From Pseudomonadota bacterium (GTDB taxonomy: Bacteria; Myxococcota_A; UBA796; GCA-2862545), in assembly GCA_947505245.1 (NCBI GenBank), contig CANNIZ010000021.1, positions 1 to 64,000 of the forward strand: a stretch of 64,000 bases of DNA, read 5' to 3'. Positions within the stretch are counted from its first letter, which is position 1. Every line of letters starts with the position of its first letter. Position numbers and translations under genes: made by a program. Shown in pieces: positions 38,700 to 47,949 of this stretch. The notes under the pieces were generated by a model. It had not been told where the DNA came from, did not search any database, and saw nothing but the letters and a program-made list of their open reading frames with translations.

Positions 38700-39857
38700 T
38701 TAGCGGCCGAGCTCCGCGAGCAGCGCGCGGGCCGCCGCGACGTAGCCGGCGACCGCGACGTCCAAGACCCGGGGATCGGGAAGGAATCCCCCTGAGTGGG
38801 CCGGATCCGTCCGCGCGCCCGCGCCCGACGCGCCCCAGCGCAGGTACACCCCCCGCCGACCGACGAGCAGATCGCTGAAGTCTTCCCCACCGGTGTTCGC
38901 CCGCGCGAGCCGCACGACGTGGATCCCAGAGGCCCGGAACGCAGCGACCACCGCGTCGACGAGCGCCGCGTCGTTGACGACTGGATCGTGGCCGGGCTCG
39001 AGCGTGAACTGGACCTCGGCCCCGCAGGCCGCTGCGATGCCGGCACACACGCGCGGGACGGCGCTCCGCAGCTGTACGCGAACCTCCGGCGATCCTGATC
39101 GGATGGTGCCCTGAAGCGTGGCCTCGCCAGCGAGGATGTTGCTGCGCTCGCCCGCGCGAAACACGCCGACCGTGATCACGGCGGGCTGCCCGGGCTCGAC
39201 CTCGCGCGCGACGATGCCTTGCAGGGCGTCGACGATGCGCGCCCCGCAAAGGATCGCGTCCACGCCCTTGTGTGGACGAGCAGCGTGCGACGCGCGACCA
39301 CGCACGGTGATCGTGAACTGATCCGTGCTCGCGCACATCGGCCCGGCCTGGAGCGCTACGGTGCCCACCGGGTAGTCGAGGTCGAGGTGGCCGCCGAACA
39401 CGGCAGCGATGCCGTCACACGCGCCGTCCGCGACGCACCGGCGCGCGCCGATTCCCCGCTCCTCGGCAGGCTGAAACAGCACGCGGATCGCAGGGGAGTC
39501 GCGCACAAGGATCGACGTCGCGCCGATCAGGGCGGAGGCGTGGACGTCGTGGCCGCAAGCGTGGGCGACACCCGGGACCGTCGAGGAGAACGACACGCCC
39601 GTGGCCTCGGTGATCGGTAGCGCGTCGATGTCGGCGCGCAGGCACAACACGGGAGACGCCGCGAGATCGGCGACAAGGCCGGTCTCCGCGACGACCCGAG
39701 GCTTCAGGCCGAGCGCGACGAGGTCCTCGGCGATGCGACGCTGGGTGCGGCGCTCCTGCAGCGACAGCTCGGGGTGGGCATGAAGGTCTTCGCGCAGGGT
39801 CCGCGCCCGCTCCAAGTGCTCGTCGTCGAGGCCCGCGGCCCCAAGAAACCTGTTCAT
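38700..39857 (-). CDS. M20D amidohydrolase (hippurate/N-acyl-amino-acid hydrolase-like)
   Basis: 385 residues, the family length. REDLHAHPELS near the start, LRADIDALPI, HACGHDVHASALIGA and LFQPAEERGIGA are the M20D metal and catalytic motifs, and ANTGGEDFSDLL and the HSGGFLPDPRVLD ending complete them. It removes acyl groups from amino acids or related amides in the cytoplasm using a di-metal centre. Divergent from the radical-SAM gene with 39 bp between the starts. Confidence 0.93.
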   Translation of the reverse strand: MNRFLGAAGLDDEHLERARTLREDLHAHPELSLQERRTQRRIAEDLVALGLKPRVVAETGLVADLAASPVLCLRADIDALPITEATGVSFSSTVPGVAHACGHDVHASALIGATSILVRDSPAIRVLFQPAEERGIGARRCVADGACDGIAAVFGGHLDLDYPVGTVALQAGPMCASTDQFTITVRGRASHAARPHKGVDAILCGARIVDALQGIVAREVEPGQPAVITVGVFRAGERSNILAGEATLQGTIRSGSPEVRVQLRSAVPRVCAGIAAACGAEVQFTLEPGHDPVVNDAALVDAVVAAFRASGIHVVRLARANTGGEDFSDLLVGRRGVYLRWGASGAGARTDPAHSGGFLPDPRVLDVAVAGYVAAARALLAELGR

Positions 39858-39896
39858 CCCCGCCCCGCTGCGACCCGCACGTTATCCTGCCTCCCG

Positions 39897-41354
39897 ATGC
39901 TGGTGCTATACAACCCGCGTTCGAACGCGCAGCGAAAGCCGATTGTTCCGTACGCGCTCCTCGCGCTCGGCGCGTCCGTCGAGGGGCGCCACGACTACGC
40001 GATCGTCGACGGCAACCTCGAACATGATGCGGCCTCCCTGATCGCACGCAAGCTCGCTGAGGGCGGTCCACCGATCCTGGGTGTCACGAGCATGCCCGGA
40101 CCACAGGTGGTCGATGCCGTGGGCGTCGTGGGCCGCGTGAAGTCGCTCGTTCCCGCGGTGCGCACCGTGTGGGGCGGATACTTTCCGACCCAGCACGTCG
40201 ACGCCTGCCTCCGCTCGCCGCTCGTCGACGTCGCGGTGCGCGGGCACGCCGACGTCGCGTTCCCGCACCTGATCGACGCGCTCACGACCAACGCCGACGT
40301 GAGCTCCCTTCCGGGCGTTGCAGTTCGAGGGTCCTCCGCGCGCATCCCCGAGGCGCCCATCCCGCGCGCGTCCGAGCTCGCTCCGTTTCCGTGGCACCGC
40401 GTGCAGCTCGAACGGTACGTCCGCAGCACCGTCCTCGGGAGGCGCACCCTCGGGTACCACGCGAGCTACGGCTGCCCCTACGTGTGCAACTTCTGCGCGG
40501 TCGTGAACATGGTCGGCGGGCGGTGGACCGGACTGCCTGCGGAGCGCGTCGCGGACGACGTCGCGAGGTTCGTCGAACGGCACCAGGCCGACGCCGTCGA
40601 ATTCTACGACAACAACTTCTTCGTCCAGGAGGGCCGTACTGTCGAGATCGCGGAGCGCATCACCCACCACGGGCTCACCTGGTGGGGCGAAGCGCGCATC
40701 GACGGGCTGATGAAGTACTCGGACGCGTCCCTCGCGACGATGGCGCGCTCGGGCCTTCGCATGGTGTTCTGCGGGGCCGAGAGCGGCGACGCCGAGACGC
40801 TCGCGCGGATGGACAAAGGCGGCACCCTCACGCCCGAGATGACGCTCGACTTCGTGGCGCGCGCCAAGGCGTTCGGCATCGTGCCGGAGCTGTCGTTCGT
40901 GCTGGGCTCGCCGCCCGACCCCGAGGGGGACATCGACCGCACGCTCGCGTTCATTCGGAAGGTCAAAGCACGCAATCCTGCCACCGAGATCATCTTGTAC
41001 CTGTACACGCCCGAGCCCGTCGCCGGGCCGCTGTGGGACCAGGCCCAGGCCGCAGGCTTCGCGTTTCCGACCACGCTCGAGGCGTGGGCCGCGTTCGAGG
41101 ACGTCGTGCAACGCCGTTCGGAGCGCCTCCCATGGCTCCCCACGGCCACCCGCCGACGTGTCCGCGGGTTCGAGCGCGTCCTCAACGCGTACTACCCGAC
41201 CACCACCGACGTGCGCCTCACCGGGCCGCGGCGCGCGTTGTTGCGAGCCCTGTCAGCGTGGCGTTGGCACCTTCAGTTCTACCGGGCGCCGCTCGAGCTC
41301 GCCGCCGCCCAGCGCCTGCTCCGGTACCAACGCCCCGAGACGGCTGGCTTCTAG
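39897..41354 (+). CDS. B12-binding-type radical SAM protein
   Basis: 485 residues. Residues 1-130 resemble a cobalamin-binding Rossmann domain (PILGVTSMPGPQVVDAVGVV, VWGGYFPTQH), but the DxHxxG His that coordinates cobalamin is absent. The radical SAM core has CPYVCNFC (Cys193, Cys197, Cys200), followed by FYDNNFFVQEGRTVEIAERI and MVFCGAESGDAETLARMDKGG. The C-terminal part is of the BchE/methyltransferase-like kind. Reaction unknown. The ATG in this frame was chosen because homology to the family begins there; the gene overlaps nothing. Confidence 0.88.
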   Translation: MLVLYNPRSNAQRKPIVPYALLALGASVEGRHDYAIVDGNLEHDAASLIARKLAEGGPPILGVTSMPGPQVVDAVGVVGRVKSLVPAVRTVWGGYFPTQHVDACLRSPLVDVAVRGHADVAFPHLIDALTTNADVSSLPGVAVRGSSARIPEAPIPRASELAPFPWHRVQLERYVRSTVLGRRTLGYHASYGCPYVCNFCAVVNMVGGRWTGLPAERVADDVARFVERHQADAVEFYDNNFFVQEGRTVEIAERITHHGLTWWGEARIDGLMKYSDASLATMARSGLRMVFCGAESGDAETLARMDKGGTLTPEMTLDFVARAKAFGIVPELSFVLGSPPDPEGDIDRTLAFIRKVKARNPATEIILYLYTPEPVAGPLWDQAQAAGFAFPTTLEAWAAFEDVVQRRSERLPWLPTATRRRVRGFERVLNAYYPTTTDVRLTGPRRALLRALSAWRWHLQFYRAPLELAAAQRLLRYQRPETAGF

Positions 41355-41357
41355 TCG

Positions 41358-43868
41358 CTAGAAGAAGCTGCCGATCGAGAAGTCGAACACGCCCTTCTTC
41401 ATGTCCGGATCCGGATTGAGCGGGATCCCGTACTCGAAGCGCAACGGGCCGATCGGCGACCGCCAGCGAACGCCGGCGCCGGCCGCGAACCGCAGCTCGA
41501 GCGGGTTGATGAACCCGCTTCCTCCGGGGTCGCCGAACGCGTTGCCGGCGTCGAAGAACGCGACGCCGAGGATGCCGGCCTGCCGGATGATCGGCGCCTC
41601 CAACTCGACGTTGTTGATCCAGGTCGAGGTGCCGCCGACGACCAGCTCCGTGTCCCCGTGCTGCGGATCTTCGGTATCCAGCACGCGAATCGTGGGCCCG
41701 AGGCTGAACCAGTTGTAGCCGCGAACCGAGTTGATGCCGCCCGCGCGGAACCGGTGGATGTACGGAACCGTGGAGCCGTCCGTGGACTGAATCCACCCCG
41801 CCGTGCTGTTCAACCGGAACACGAGCTTGTCGCCGTCACCGATGAGCGGCTGGAAGTAGCGCAGGTTGAGGCGCGACTCGACGAAGTTGAAGCTCCCGCC
41901 CAGCACGTTCAACACCTTGTTGTCGGACACCCGAAGGCCGCCGGACAACGTGGTCGCGGCCGAGAAGTAGAACCCGTCGGTCGCGAAGATCCGGTTGTTG
42001 CGCTTGTCGACGCTGAGCGTCACCCCGAGGCTGCTCGTCAGGCCGCTGCGGAACAGCTGGCCGCCGTACAGCTTCTCCTTGAACGCATCGATCGACGTGA
42101 GGCCGACGTCCTCGAACGTGTACTCGACGGAGAGCTGCACGTCGTCCCGGTAGTCCAGGTAGCGGCCGAAGCCGACGCTTGAGCCGCGCTGGTACTGATC
42201 TTCCTGGTACTGCTGCGTGCTCGAATACGCGGAAGCGTTGAAGCTCCACCGCGAATCGAGGAAGTACGGATCGCTGAACGACAGGTTGAACTGGTGCCGA
42301 AGCTTGGACCAGTTGATCGCGATGGCCGCGTTGTAGCCGAGGCCGAAGAAGTTGTTCTTCGACATGTTGAACGTGAGCACGAAGCTCTCGAGGCTCGAGA
42401 ACCCGAACCCGGCGGAGAAGCTGCCCGTTGGCTGTTCCTTTACCTGCACGTTCACGTCGAGCTCGTTGTCGCCGGCTCCGCGCGGCGTTGAGATGTCGAC
42501 GGTCTCGAAGTAGCCCAACCGCTCCAAGCGCGACTTCGACGCCCGCAGCAGCGATCCGCGGTACAGGTCCCCTTCACTGACGAGGATCTCGCGCCTCACG
42601 ACCTTGTCGAACGTGGGGTCGTTGCCGGTGATGTTGATGCGACCGATGCGGACCTTGTCGCCTTTGTCGATCGCGAACGTGAGATCGACGATCTTCGTCT
42701 CGGGGTTCGTGTGCGGCAGCGGAACGACGTTGACGAACGCGTAGCCGCGATCGCTGTACAGGTCCGTGATCGCCTGCATGACGCCGCGGACCTGGGACAT
42801 CTTGAACGCGTCGTTCTCCAAGACCTTGGACGGCGCGAGGTCGCGCGACCGGCGGACGCGGCGGTTCGTAGCGGTCCGCCACTGCTCGTCCTGCACGTCG
42901 AACACTGGCGTGCCGATGATGAGGTCCATCACGGCCTGCTCGGTGAGCCCATCTTCGGCGACGAAGTCGCCCTGGGCGTCGACCGCGCCGATCGCGTACT
43001 TTGGCCCTTCGTTGACGTGGAACTGGACGTAGATGAAGCGCTTGTCGGGCGACAGGAAGATCTCGGGGGGATCGACCTTGATGTCGACGAAGCCCTCCTC
43101 GCGGTACACCTCTTCGACGATGTACGGATCGTTCTGGATGCCGTCCTTCTTGAACGTGCCCCGGCTCGTAAGCCACGGCGCGATGCCGCCTTCCTTCGTC
43201 TGGAGGAACTTCTCGATCTTGCGGTCCGCCAGCTGATCGTTGCCGACGATCTCGACGCGCTGCACGACGACCTTGCGGCCCTCGCGGATGTCGAAGGTGA
43301 TGTCGACCTGATCGTCACCGACGTCGGTGATGACGGGGTCGATCTCGGCCAGGTAGTAGCCCTTCTCGATGTATTTATCGCGAAGTCGATCCGTGTTGGA
43401 CTTCACCGCGGCGTCGCTCAGTACGGCGAACGGCTCAATGTCGAGGATCTCCCTCAGGTCGTCCTCGTCGATCTTCTTGTTGCCCGTGAGCTTCACGTCC
43501 CGCACGGCGGGCTTCTCGTCGACCACGTAGATGACCGACACCCCGTCGGCGTCGGGAACGACCTCGACGCGGACATCATCGAAGAAGCCCGTGCCGTAGA
43601 TGGCCTTCAGGTCACGGCGCACCTTGGCTGCCGTGAGCAGTTCGCCCCGTCGCAGGCTTATCGCAGGCCAGATCGTCGCTTCCTCGATGCGGCGAGTGCC
43701 TTCGATTGTTACCTTTGACACCCGACCATCAGCGGGAGCCGGCACATCGGCCACCGCGGGCGCGGCCAACGCGAGCGACGCGACGACAGCGAGGCCACGG
43801 ACGAGACGGGACGGAAACGACAGGGCTGATTCGGAAAACACGGCCACGGGTAACCGGCGTGCAGTCAT
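41358..43868 (-). CDS. bamA: Outer-membrane protein assembly factor BamA
   Basis: 836 residues. A signal peptide ends near residue 41 (ALAAPAVADV). Five POTRA domains follow (from VSKVTIEGTRRIEEATI, then VRDVKLTGNKKIDEDDL, VQRVEIVGNDQL, and on to IGRINITGNDPTFDK), then a 16-strand barrel from about 470 with the family signature GGINSVRGYNWFSLGP. The protein ends with Phe-Phe, the usual barrel insertion signal. It inserts barrels into the outer membrane. The ATG overlaps the upstream stop (ATGA). Usual neighbours such as skp, lpxD or rseP are absent. Confidence 0.96.
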   Translation of the reverse strand: MTARRLPVAVFSESALSFPSRLVRGLAVVASLALAAPAVADVPAPADGRVSKVTIEGTRRIEEATIWPAISLRRGELLTAAKVRRDLKAIYGTGFFDDVRVEVVPDADGVSVIYVVDEKPAVRDVKLTGNKKIDEDDLREILDIEPFAVLSDAAVKSNTDRLRDKYIEKGYYLAEIDPVITDVGDDQVDITFDIREGRKVVVQRVEIVGNDQLADRKIEKFLQTKEGGIAPWLTSRGTFKKDGIQNDPYIVEEVYREEGFVDIKVDPPEIFLSPDKRFIYVQFHVNEGPKYAIGAVDAQGDFVAEDGLTEQAVMDLIIGTPVFDVQDEQWRTATNRRVRRSRDLAPSKVLENDAFKMSQVRGVMQAITDLYSDRGYAFVNVVPLPHTNPETKIVDLTFAIDKGDKVRIGRINITGNDPTFDKVVRREILVSEGDLYRGSLLRASKSRLERLGYFETVDISTPRGAGDNELDVNVQVKEQPTGSFSAGFGFSSLESFVLTFNMSKNNFFGLGYNAAIAINWSKLRHQFNLSFSDPYFLDSRWSFNASAYSSTQQYQEDQYQRGSSVGFGRYLDYRDDVQLSVEYTFEDVGLTSIDAFKEKLYGGQLFRSGLTSSLGVTLSVDKRNNRIFATDGFYFSAATTLSGGLRVSDNKVLNVLGGSFNFVESRLNLRYFQPLIGDGDKLVFRLNSTAGWIQSTDGSTVPYIHRFRAGGINSVRGYNWFSLGPTIRVLDTEDPQHGDTELVVGGTSTWINNVELEAPIIRQAGILGVAFFDAGNAFGDPGGSGFINPLELRFAAGAGVRWRSPIGPLRFEYGIPLNPDPDMKKGVFDFSIGSFF

Positions 43869-45637
43869 CGGGCCCGACGCGCCGCTGCGAGCGCCTCGAT
43901 GTCCACCAAAGACACCGTCCGAGACGAGATGTCCAGTGTTTCGACGACGTGGCTGTCTGTGACCACTCGCGCGTAGTGCATGGGCCCGATTTGCACGTCC
44001 ACCGGGGTCTCGTCGACCCACGCCCGGTCCACCGACCACGTGCCCGGCGCGTCCACCCAGAAGTGGTCACGATCGGTCGCGCGCCAGCCCATCGCCAGAA
44101 AGTCGGGCGCACCGGCGTCGGCCAGGTCGACCACGACGGTCACGTCCGCGCCAGCCTCGCCGAGCCCCTTCACCTCCACCAGACGCGCGGAGGAGCCGCC
44201 GACACGTCGCGCGATCGCCACCTCGCGGTCGTCCGGCCCGACGTCTTCCAAGGCCAGCCGCAGCATCAGCGCCTGGGGCCCCTTGAGGGTCACGGTCACC
44301 CGCGTCCCGTCGACGCGGACGTGCAGGCCTCCGCGGACAGGATCAGGCGTCTGCGAGACGGTCTCTGAAAACGCTGACGCGCCGAGCAGGAGCGGACGGA
44401 CCTCGAACGGAGCGCACGACGCGCAGCCAGGATCGATCCAATAGGCCTGATCGTCGAACCATACGCGGACGAGCGCTTCGTCGTGCCCGACCGGGCAGAC
44501 CTCGTCCCCGGGCCCCTGATCGGCGGGCCGCACGAGCACCACGTCCGCCGGGAGCGCGGCCTGCATCGCGTACAGGCGGAGGATCAGCGCGGCCTCGACG
44601 GGCGTGACGACCTCGGAGCTGCGGGCCTTGTAGAGGTGCCTGGGAAACAGCGGATCGCCCGGCAGGTCCGCGACGCGGGCGCGACGCCACAACGCCGGGC
44701 GCAGCAACGTGACCAGCTCGAGATCGCGGCGGTGGTGCTTGAGCTCGAGCGGAAGGGCCGGTTCGGGTAGCGCGAGGCGGTCAAATCGCCACTGCAGTCC
44801 GCGCGCAACCGAAGCTCGTTCGGGCATCACGGCCTGATCGCCGTGGGAAACGAGCGTCCAGAACGGCCCGTTGATGGCGACGTACCCGTCCGGATCTACG
44901 ACGTCCCAGTCGAGGTTCTGGCCGGCTTCGGTGACCTGTTCACCGCACGCCGAGGGGTCCGGCAGCGTGTACCTGACCTCGAGGTTCGCCTCTGTCGCAG
45001 GCGAGGGCGTCGCGAGTACCCCTCCGTTGACGACGCGAAGCGTGCCGTCACCAGGCTTTTCGAACGCCACCGACACGTCAACCGCCTCGCGCGGGACGGC
45101 GTGGAAGACGGTCGACCCGTCCGGCGTCGACGGGATCCGCACCTGCTCGACGACCGCCGCCGACGCAGCTCCTCCGGGGTACATCGCGGCTTGGACGTCG
45201 CCGCCGGGGAGGTCGAACGTCATCGTCCGGTGAACATCGATCGCCGACGTGCCCGCTGCCATCGGCGCCTCAGGGGCCTGTGCGAACGGATCGAAGCCTG
45301 CAGGGACGAACCAGCGCCGCGTGAAATCCACGCGAACGTGATCGTTCATCAAGAGCTCTGGGACGGCGATCTGCGCGACCCTGCGCCCCCCGTCGACCCG
45401 AAACGACAGGCGAGTGTCCGGCAGCTTGCGCTTGGTGTCGTCGGACAGCACGAGGCGTCCTCGCCAGTCGACGAGGTCCGCCGTCGTCGGCAGCTCGATC
45501 GCCACCCAGCGACACGAGCCGTCCTCCGACGTCGCGACGACGCGGCTGTGCTCGAGGAAACCGCCCTCGGACGCCTCCCGCGTCGTCTCCACGCTCACGA
45601 TCGCGCACCCGTCATCGGTCGCGAACAGCGCCCCCAC
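43865..45637 (-). CDS. Transglutaminase-like (DUF3857-type) protein
   Basis: 590 residues from a GTG behind GGGAGG that overlaps the preceding stop (TAGTG). An N-terminal beta-rich half (LVLSDDTKRKLPDTRLSFRVDG, VRVDFTRRWFVPAG, LEVRYTLPDP) resembles DUF3857; the middle (VVTPVEAALILRLYAMQAALPADVVLVRP ... GHDEALVRVWFDDQAYWIDPGCASC) resembles a transglutaminase core, although a clear catalytic Cys is not seen at the usual place. No signal peptide is evident. Coupled to bamA downstream and the AlkD-like gene upstream. Function unknown. Confidence 0.75.
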   Translation of the reverse strand: MGALFATDDGCAIVSVETTREASEGGFLEHSRVVATSEDGSCRWVAIELPTTADLVDWRGRLVLSDDTKRKLPDTRLSFRVDGGRRVAQIAVPELLMNDHVRVDFTRRWFVPAGFDPFAQAPEAPMAAGTSAIDVHRTMTFDLPGGDVQAAMYPGGAASAAVVEQVRIPSTPDGSTVFHAVPREAVDVSVAFEKPGDGTLRVVNGGVLATPSPATEANLEVRYTLPDPSACGEQVTEAGQNLDWDVVDPDGYVAINGPFWTLVSHGDQAVMPERASVARGLQWRFDRLALPEPALPLELKHHRRDLELVTLLRPALWRRARVADLPGDPLFPRHLYKARSSEVVTPVEAALILRLYAMQAALPADVVLVRPADQGPGDEVCPVGHDEALVRVWFDDQAYWIDPGCASCAPFEVRPLLLGASAFSETVSQTPDPVRGGLHVRVDGTRVTVTLKGPQALMLRLALEDVGPDDREVAIARRVGGSSARLVEVKGLGEAGADVTVVVDLADAGAPDFLAMGWRATDRDHFWVDAPGTWSVDRAWVDETPVDVQIGPMHYARVVTDSHVVETLDISSRTVSLVDIEALAAARRAR

Positions 45638-46389
45638 TAGGCCTCCCGCCTTCGCGCCTTCTTCGCGGCCTTCTCGACCTCGTCGCGAAGCAGCCGCGGC
45701 GCCCCCCCTTTGACGGCCTCCAGCCACTCGGTCGCGCCGTCGGCGTCCTCGGCCGCCCACGCTCCGAGCACGCGACGAAGGGCCTTGCGCACGATCGGAT
45801 CCTCATCGCGCACGAACAGATCCGCGATCCCGCCTACCACTCCCGGCACCACATGCTCGACGAACTGGACGTCCTTCGACCCGATGCGCTCGCGCAACGG
45901 CGCTCCCGCCGGGCCCTCGATCGGCACGGGAAGCGAGGCCATCGCGGCCATCACGGCGGCGCGGCGCGTCTCCGGGCGCGGCATCGTCCGCAGCTTGCTC
46001 GCGAGTCCGACGAGGTCCTGACGGGACGCCAACGCCGACGGCCCGAGCACCAGCCAGCCGACGGCATCCGCCGAGATCGAATCGTCGATCCGGTCGAGCC
46101 AGCCGCGGGCGATTTCCAAGGCGTCGTGCGGGCGATCGGGGACGCTGGCCGCGAGCAGACCGATTGCGACGATGCCGTCTTCCCAGGCCGCTCCAAACAG
46201 CGTGTTCAGCGCATCTTCCGCGCGCGGCAGCTTCCAGCCCCCGCCCTTCCACGCCTCCGCGGCCACCCGCGCGATGACGCCGTGGGGAGAGCCACGGACC
46301 CCGCGGATGGAGCGTACATGGAGGCCCGATCCTGCGCGGTCGGTCTCGGCTGCGTCAGCAAGTCGCTGACCGATCTCTTCGGGGTTCAC
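45637..46389 (-). CDS. DNA alkylation repeat (AlkD-like) protein
   Basis: 250 residues, near the length of AlkD glycosylases. Helical repeats follow the HEAT-like pattern: FGAAWEDGIVAIGLLAAS, ALEIARGWLDRIDDSISADAVGWLVL, PETRRAAVMAAMASLP and VRKALRRVLGAWAAED. AlkD-family enzymes excise alkylated purines; the catalytic Asp was not located with confidence, so a plain HEAT-repeat protein is possible. GTG overlaps the upstream stop (GTGA), and its own stop overlaps the next start. Confidence 0.68.
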   Translation of the reverse strand: MNPEEIGQRLADAAETDRAGSGLHVRSIRGVRGSPHGVIARVAAEAWKGGGWKLPRAEDALNTLFGAAWEDGIVAIGLLAASVPDRPHDALEIARGWLDRIDDSISADAVGWLVLGPSALASRQDLVGLASKLRTMPRPETRRAAVMAAMASLPVPIEGPAGAPLRERIGSKDVQFVEHVVPGVVGGIADLFVRDEDPIVRKALRRVLGAWAAEDADGATEWLEAVKGGAPRLLRDEVEKAAKKARRREA

Positions 46390-47174
46390 GGTTCCTCGAG
46401 TCGCACGGTCGCCGCCACGGCGTAGTGGTCGGACAGACGGGTATCCGGCCAATGAACGACGTGCGCGTCCGCCACCGTCCAAGCCGCCGCTGATCCGCTC
46501 CGAAGCAGGATCCGATCGTACCGGTCTTGCGTGCCCGGGTACGTCGGCGAGCCATCCCCAGAGACCGCCGCCGCGTCGATCAGCCCGGCGGCTTCGAGGG
46601 CGCGTTCGGTCGCGCGGTCGATCCCGTTGCCCGAATACAAGTTGAAATCGCCCAGGACCACGCTCGGATCGGCCTCACCGTCCAGCCGCGATAGGATCTC
46701 GCTCACCTGGTGTGCGCGCACTGCGGCGTTCCGATCGCCGCTGCCAGCCTGAAGGTGCGTGACCAGGACGTGAACGTCCCGGCCATCCAGATCGATCATC
46801 GCCTCCAGCATGCCCTTCGACTTCAGCGCGTCAAACCCCCGCTCATCGCCGAACATTGATGCTTGAACATCGCGCGCATCCCCGCGGGAAAGCATCGCGA
46901 GACCGGTGTCGCCGGCGTCGAGGTGGGGCGTGAACAAGCCGGGCACGGCGAGCATCGCGCGCGCTCCTCGCCAAAGCTCTTGAATTCCCACCAGGTCTGG
47001 ATCGGCGGCTGCCAGCCACTCGGCGACCTTCGGAAGACGCCCCGCGCGGTCCTCTGCGATCGGCGAGGGCAAGCCCCAGACGTTCACCGTCATCAGCTCG
47101 TAAGGGCCCTCGCCAGCCAGCGCGGCAGCGGTCAGCAGGACAATCAAGCCCACCTCTGTTCCAACGTACCGCAC
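46386..47174 (-). CDS. Secreted endonuclease/exonuclease/phosphatase-fold hydrolase
   Basis: 262 residues with an N-terminal signal (LIVLLTAAALAGEG). EEP motifs in order: LMTVNVWGLPSP, LVGIQELW, HVLVTHLQAG, VVLGDFNLYSGN and DTRLSDHYAVAA with the final catalytic His. It resembles bacterial sphingomyelinase-type or DNase-type secreted phosphodiesterases. The start is a GTG with no strong ribosome site; a second in-frame GTG lies seven codons later. It leads the four-gene operon that ends with bamA. Confidence 0.85.
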   Translation of the reverse strand: MRYVGTEVGLIVLLTAAALAGEGPYELMTVNVWGLPSPIAEDRAGRLPKVAEWLAAADPDLVGIQELWRGARAMLAVPGLFTPHLDAGDTGLAMLSRGDARDVQASMFGDERGFDALKSKGMLEAMIDLDGRDVHVLVTHLQAGSGDRNAAVRAHQVSEILSRLDGEADPSVVLGDFNLYSGNGIDRATERALEAAGLIDAAAVSGDGSPTYPGTQDRYDRILLRSGSAAAWTVADAHVVHWPDTRLSDHYAVAATVRLEEP

Positions 47175-47224
47175 TTCCGCGAGCGTCGCGCGAAAGCCTA
47201 GGGTACGCTCGGGTCGGAGGATTC

Positions 47225-47875
47225 ATGCGCCCTACGTTCGTCCCCTTCCTCGCCCTGTTTGCTGTCGCGTGTAACGGCGGCTCCGAATCCGACACGAACG
47301 TCGATCCGGGCGACATCGATTGCGAGGTCGACGGTGCCGCATCCGCGTACACGGCGCTGTGGGGAATCGACGGCACCGAGCCCGACTGCGAAGTCATCGT
47401 CACGGACGATTGCCCGCAGGGCTACCACGTCGCGGGCAACACCCGCTTCTATGTCGGCGAGGTCACCTGGGACGCGGACGGCGCGGTATGCGGATACGAG
47501 GCGAAGGTCGTCTACCCCAACGCGCAGTGGCACACGGACACCCCAGACGTGGACGATTGCCTGGTGGTGTGGAGCCTCTCGGGCACCGTTACGCCGGACA
47601 CCGGCAGCTACACCTACACGCTGACGATGCACGCCGCGCTGGACTCGGGCCAGTCGACCTGCCTCTCCGAGTACACGCAATTCGAAGCCTCGAGCTACGA
47701 CGTCGTCTACCACCTCACCTTCGGCACCGATGACGTCTCTACCGTGTTCTTCGAGAGCGGAAACCCGTTCGCCAATGGCTTTGGAACGGACAACGGACCC
47801 GACGCGGCAGGCGCCGTCACGTACGCCTCCGCCGGTGGCTGCGAAATCCTCGGCAGCGCGGACTGCCCCATCTAG
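47225..47875 (+). CDS. Secreted lipoprotein with Cys-rich beta domain
   Basis: 216 residues. Signal MRPTFVPFLALFAVAC gives acylated Cys16; the mature protein has several Cys pairs (DCPQGYH, CGYEAK, DDCLVVW, STCLSEY, GGCEILGSADCPI). GGAGG lies upstream of the ATG. A strong terminator follows, so it is a single-gene unit, divergent from the EEP operon. No family recognised. Confidence 0.82.
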   Translation: MRPTFVPFLALFAVACNGGSESDTNVDPGDIDCEVDGAASAYTALWGIDGTEPDCEVIVTDDCPQGYHVAGNTRFYVGEVTWDADGAVCGYEAKVVYPNAQWHTDTPDVDDCLVVWSLSGTVTPDTGSYTYTLTMHAALDSGQSTCLSEYTQFEASSYDVVYHLTFGTDDVSTVFFESGNPFANGFGTDNGPDAAGAVTYASAGGCEILGSADCPI

Positions 47876-47891
47876 CCAGCAGCCGCCCTCC

Positions 47892-47931
47892 AAACGAAAA
47901 CAGGCTCCCCGAAGGGAGCCTCTTTTCGTTT
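47892..47931. terminator. Strong bidirectional terminator
   Basis: An 8-bp stem AGGCTCCC-CGAA-GGGAGCCT (47902-47921) is flanked by AAACGAAAA and TTTTCGTTT, which also pair. Both strands therefore give a GC hairpin followed by a T-rich tail. It separates the convergent lipoprotein and TolB-like genes. Confidence 0.93.
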
Positions 47932-47949
47932 AGAGACTTCGACCCGCGC

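Noticed and set aside
41158-41361. Small frame at the end of the radical-SAM gene
   Set aside because: Ser/Arg/Pro-rich out-of-frame reading of the real gene.
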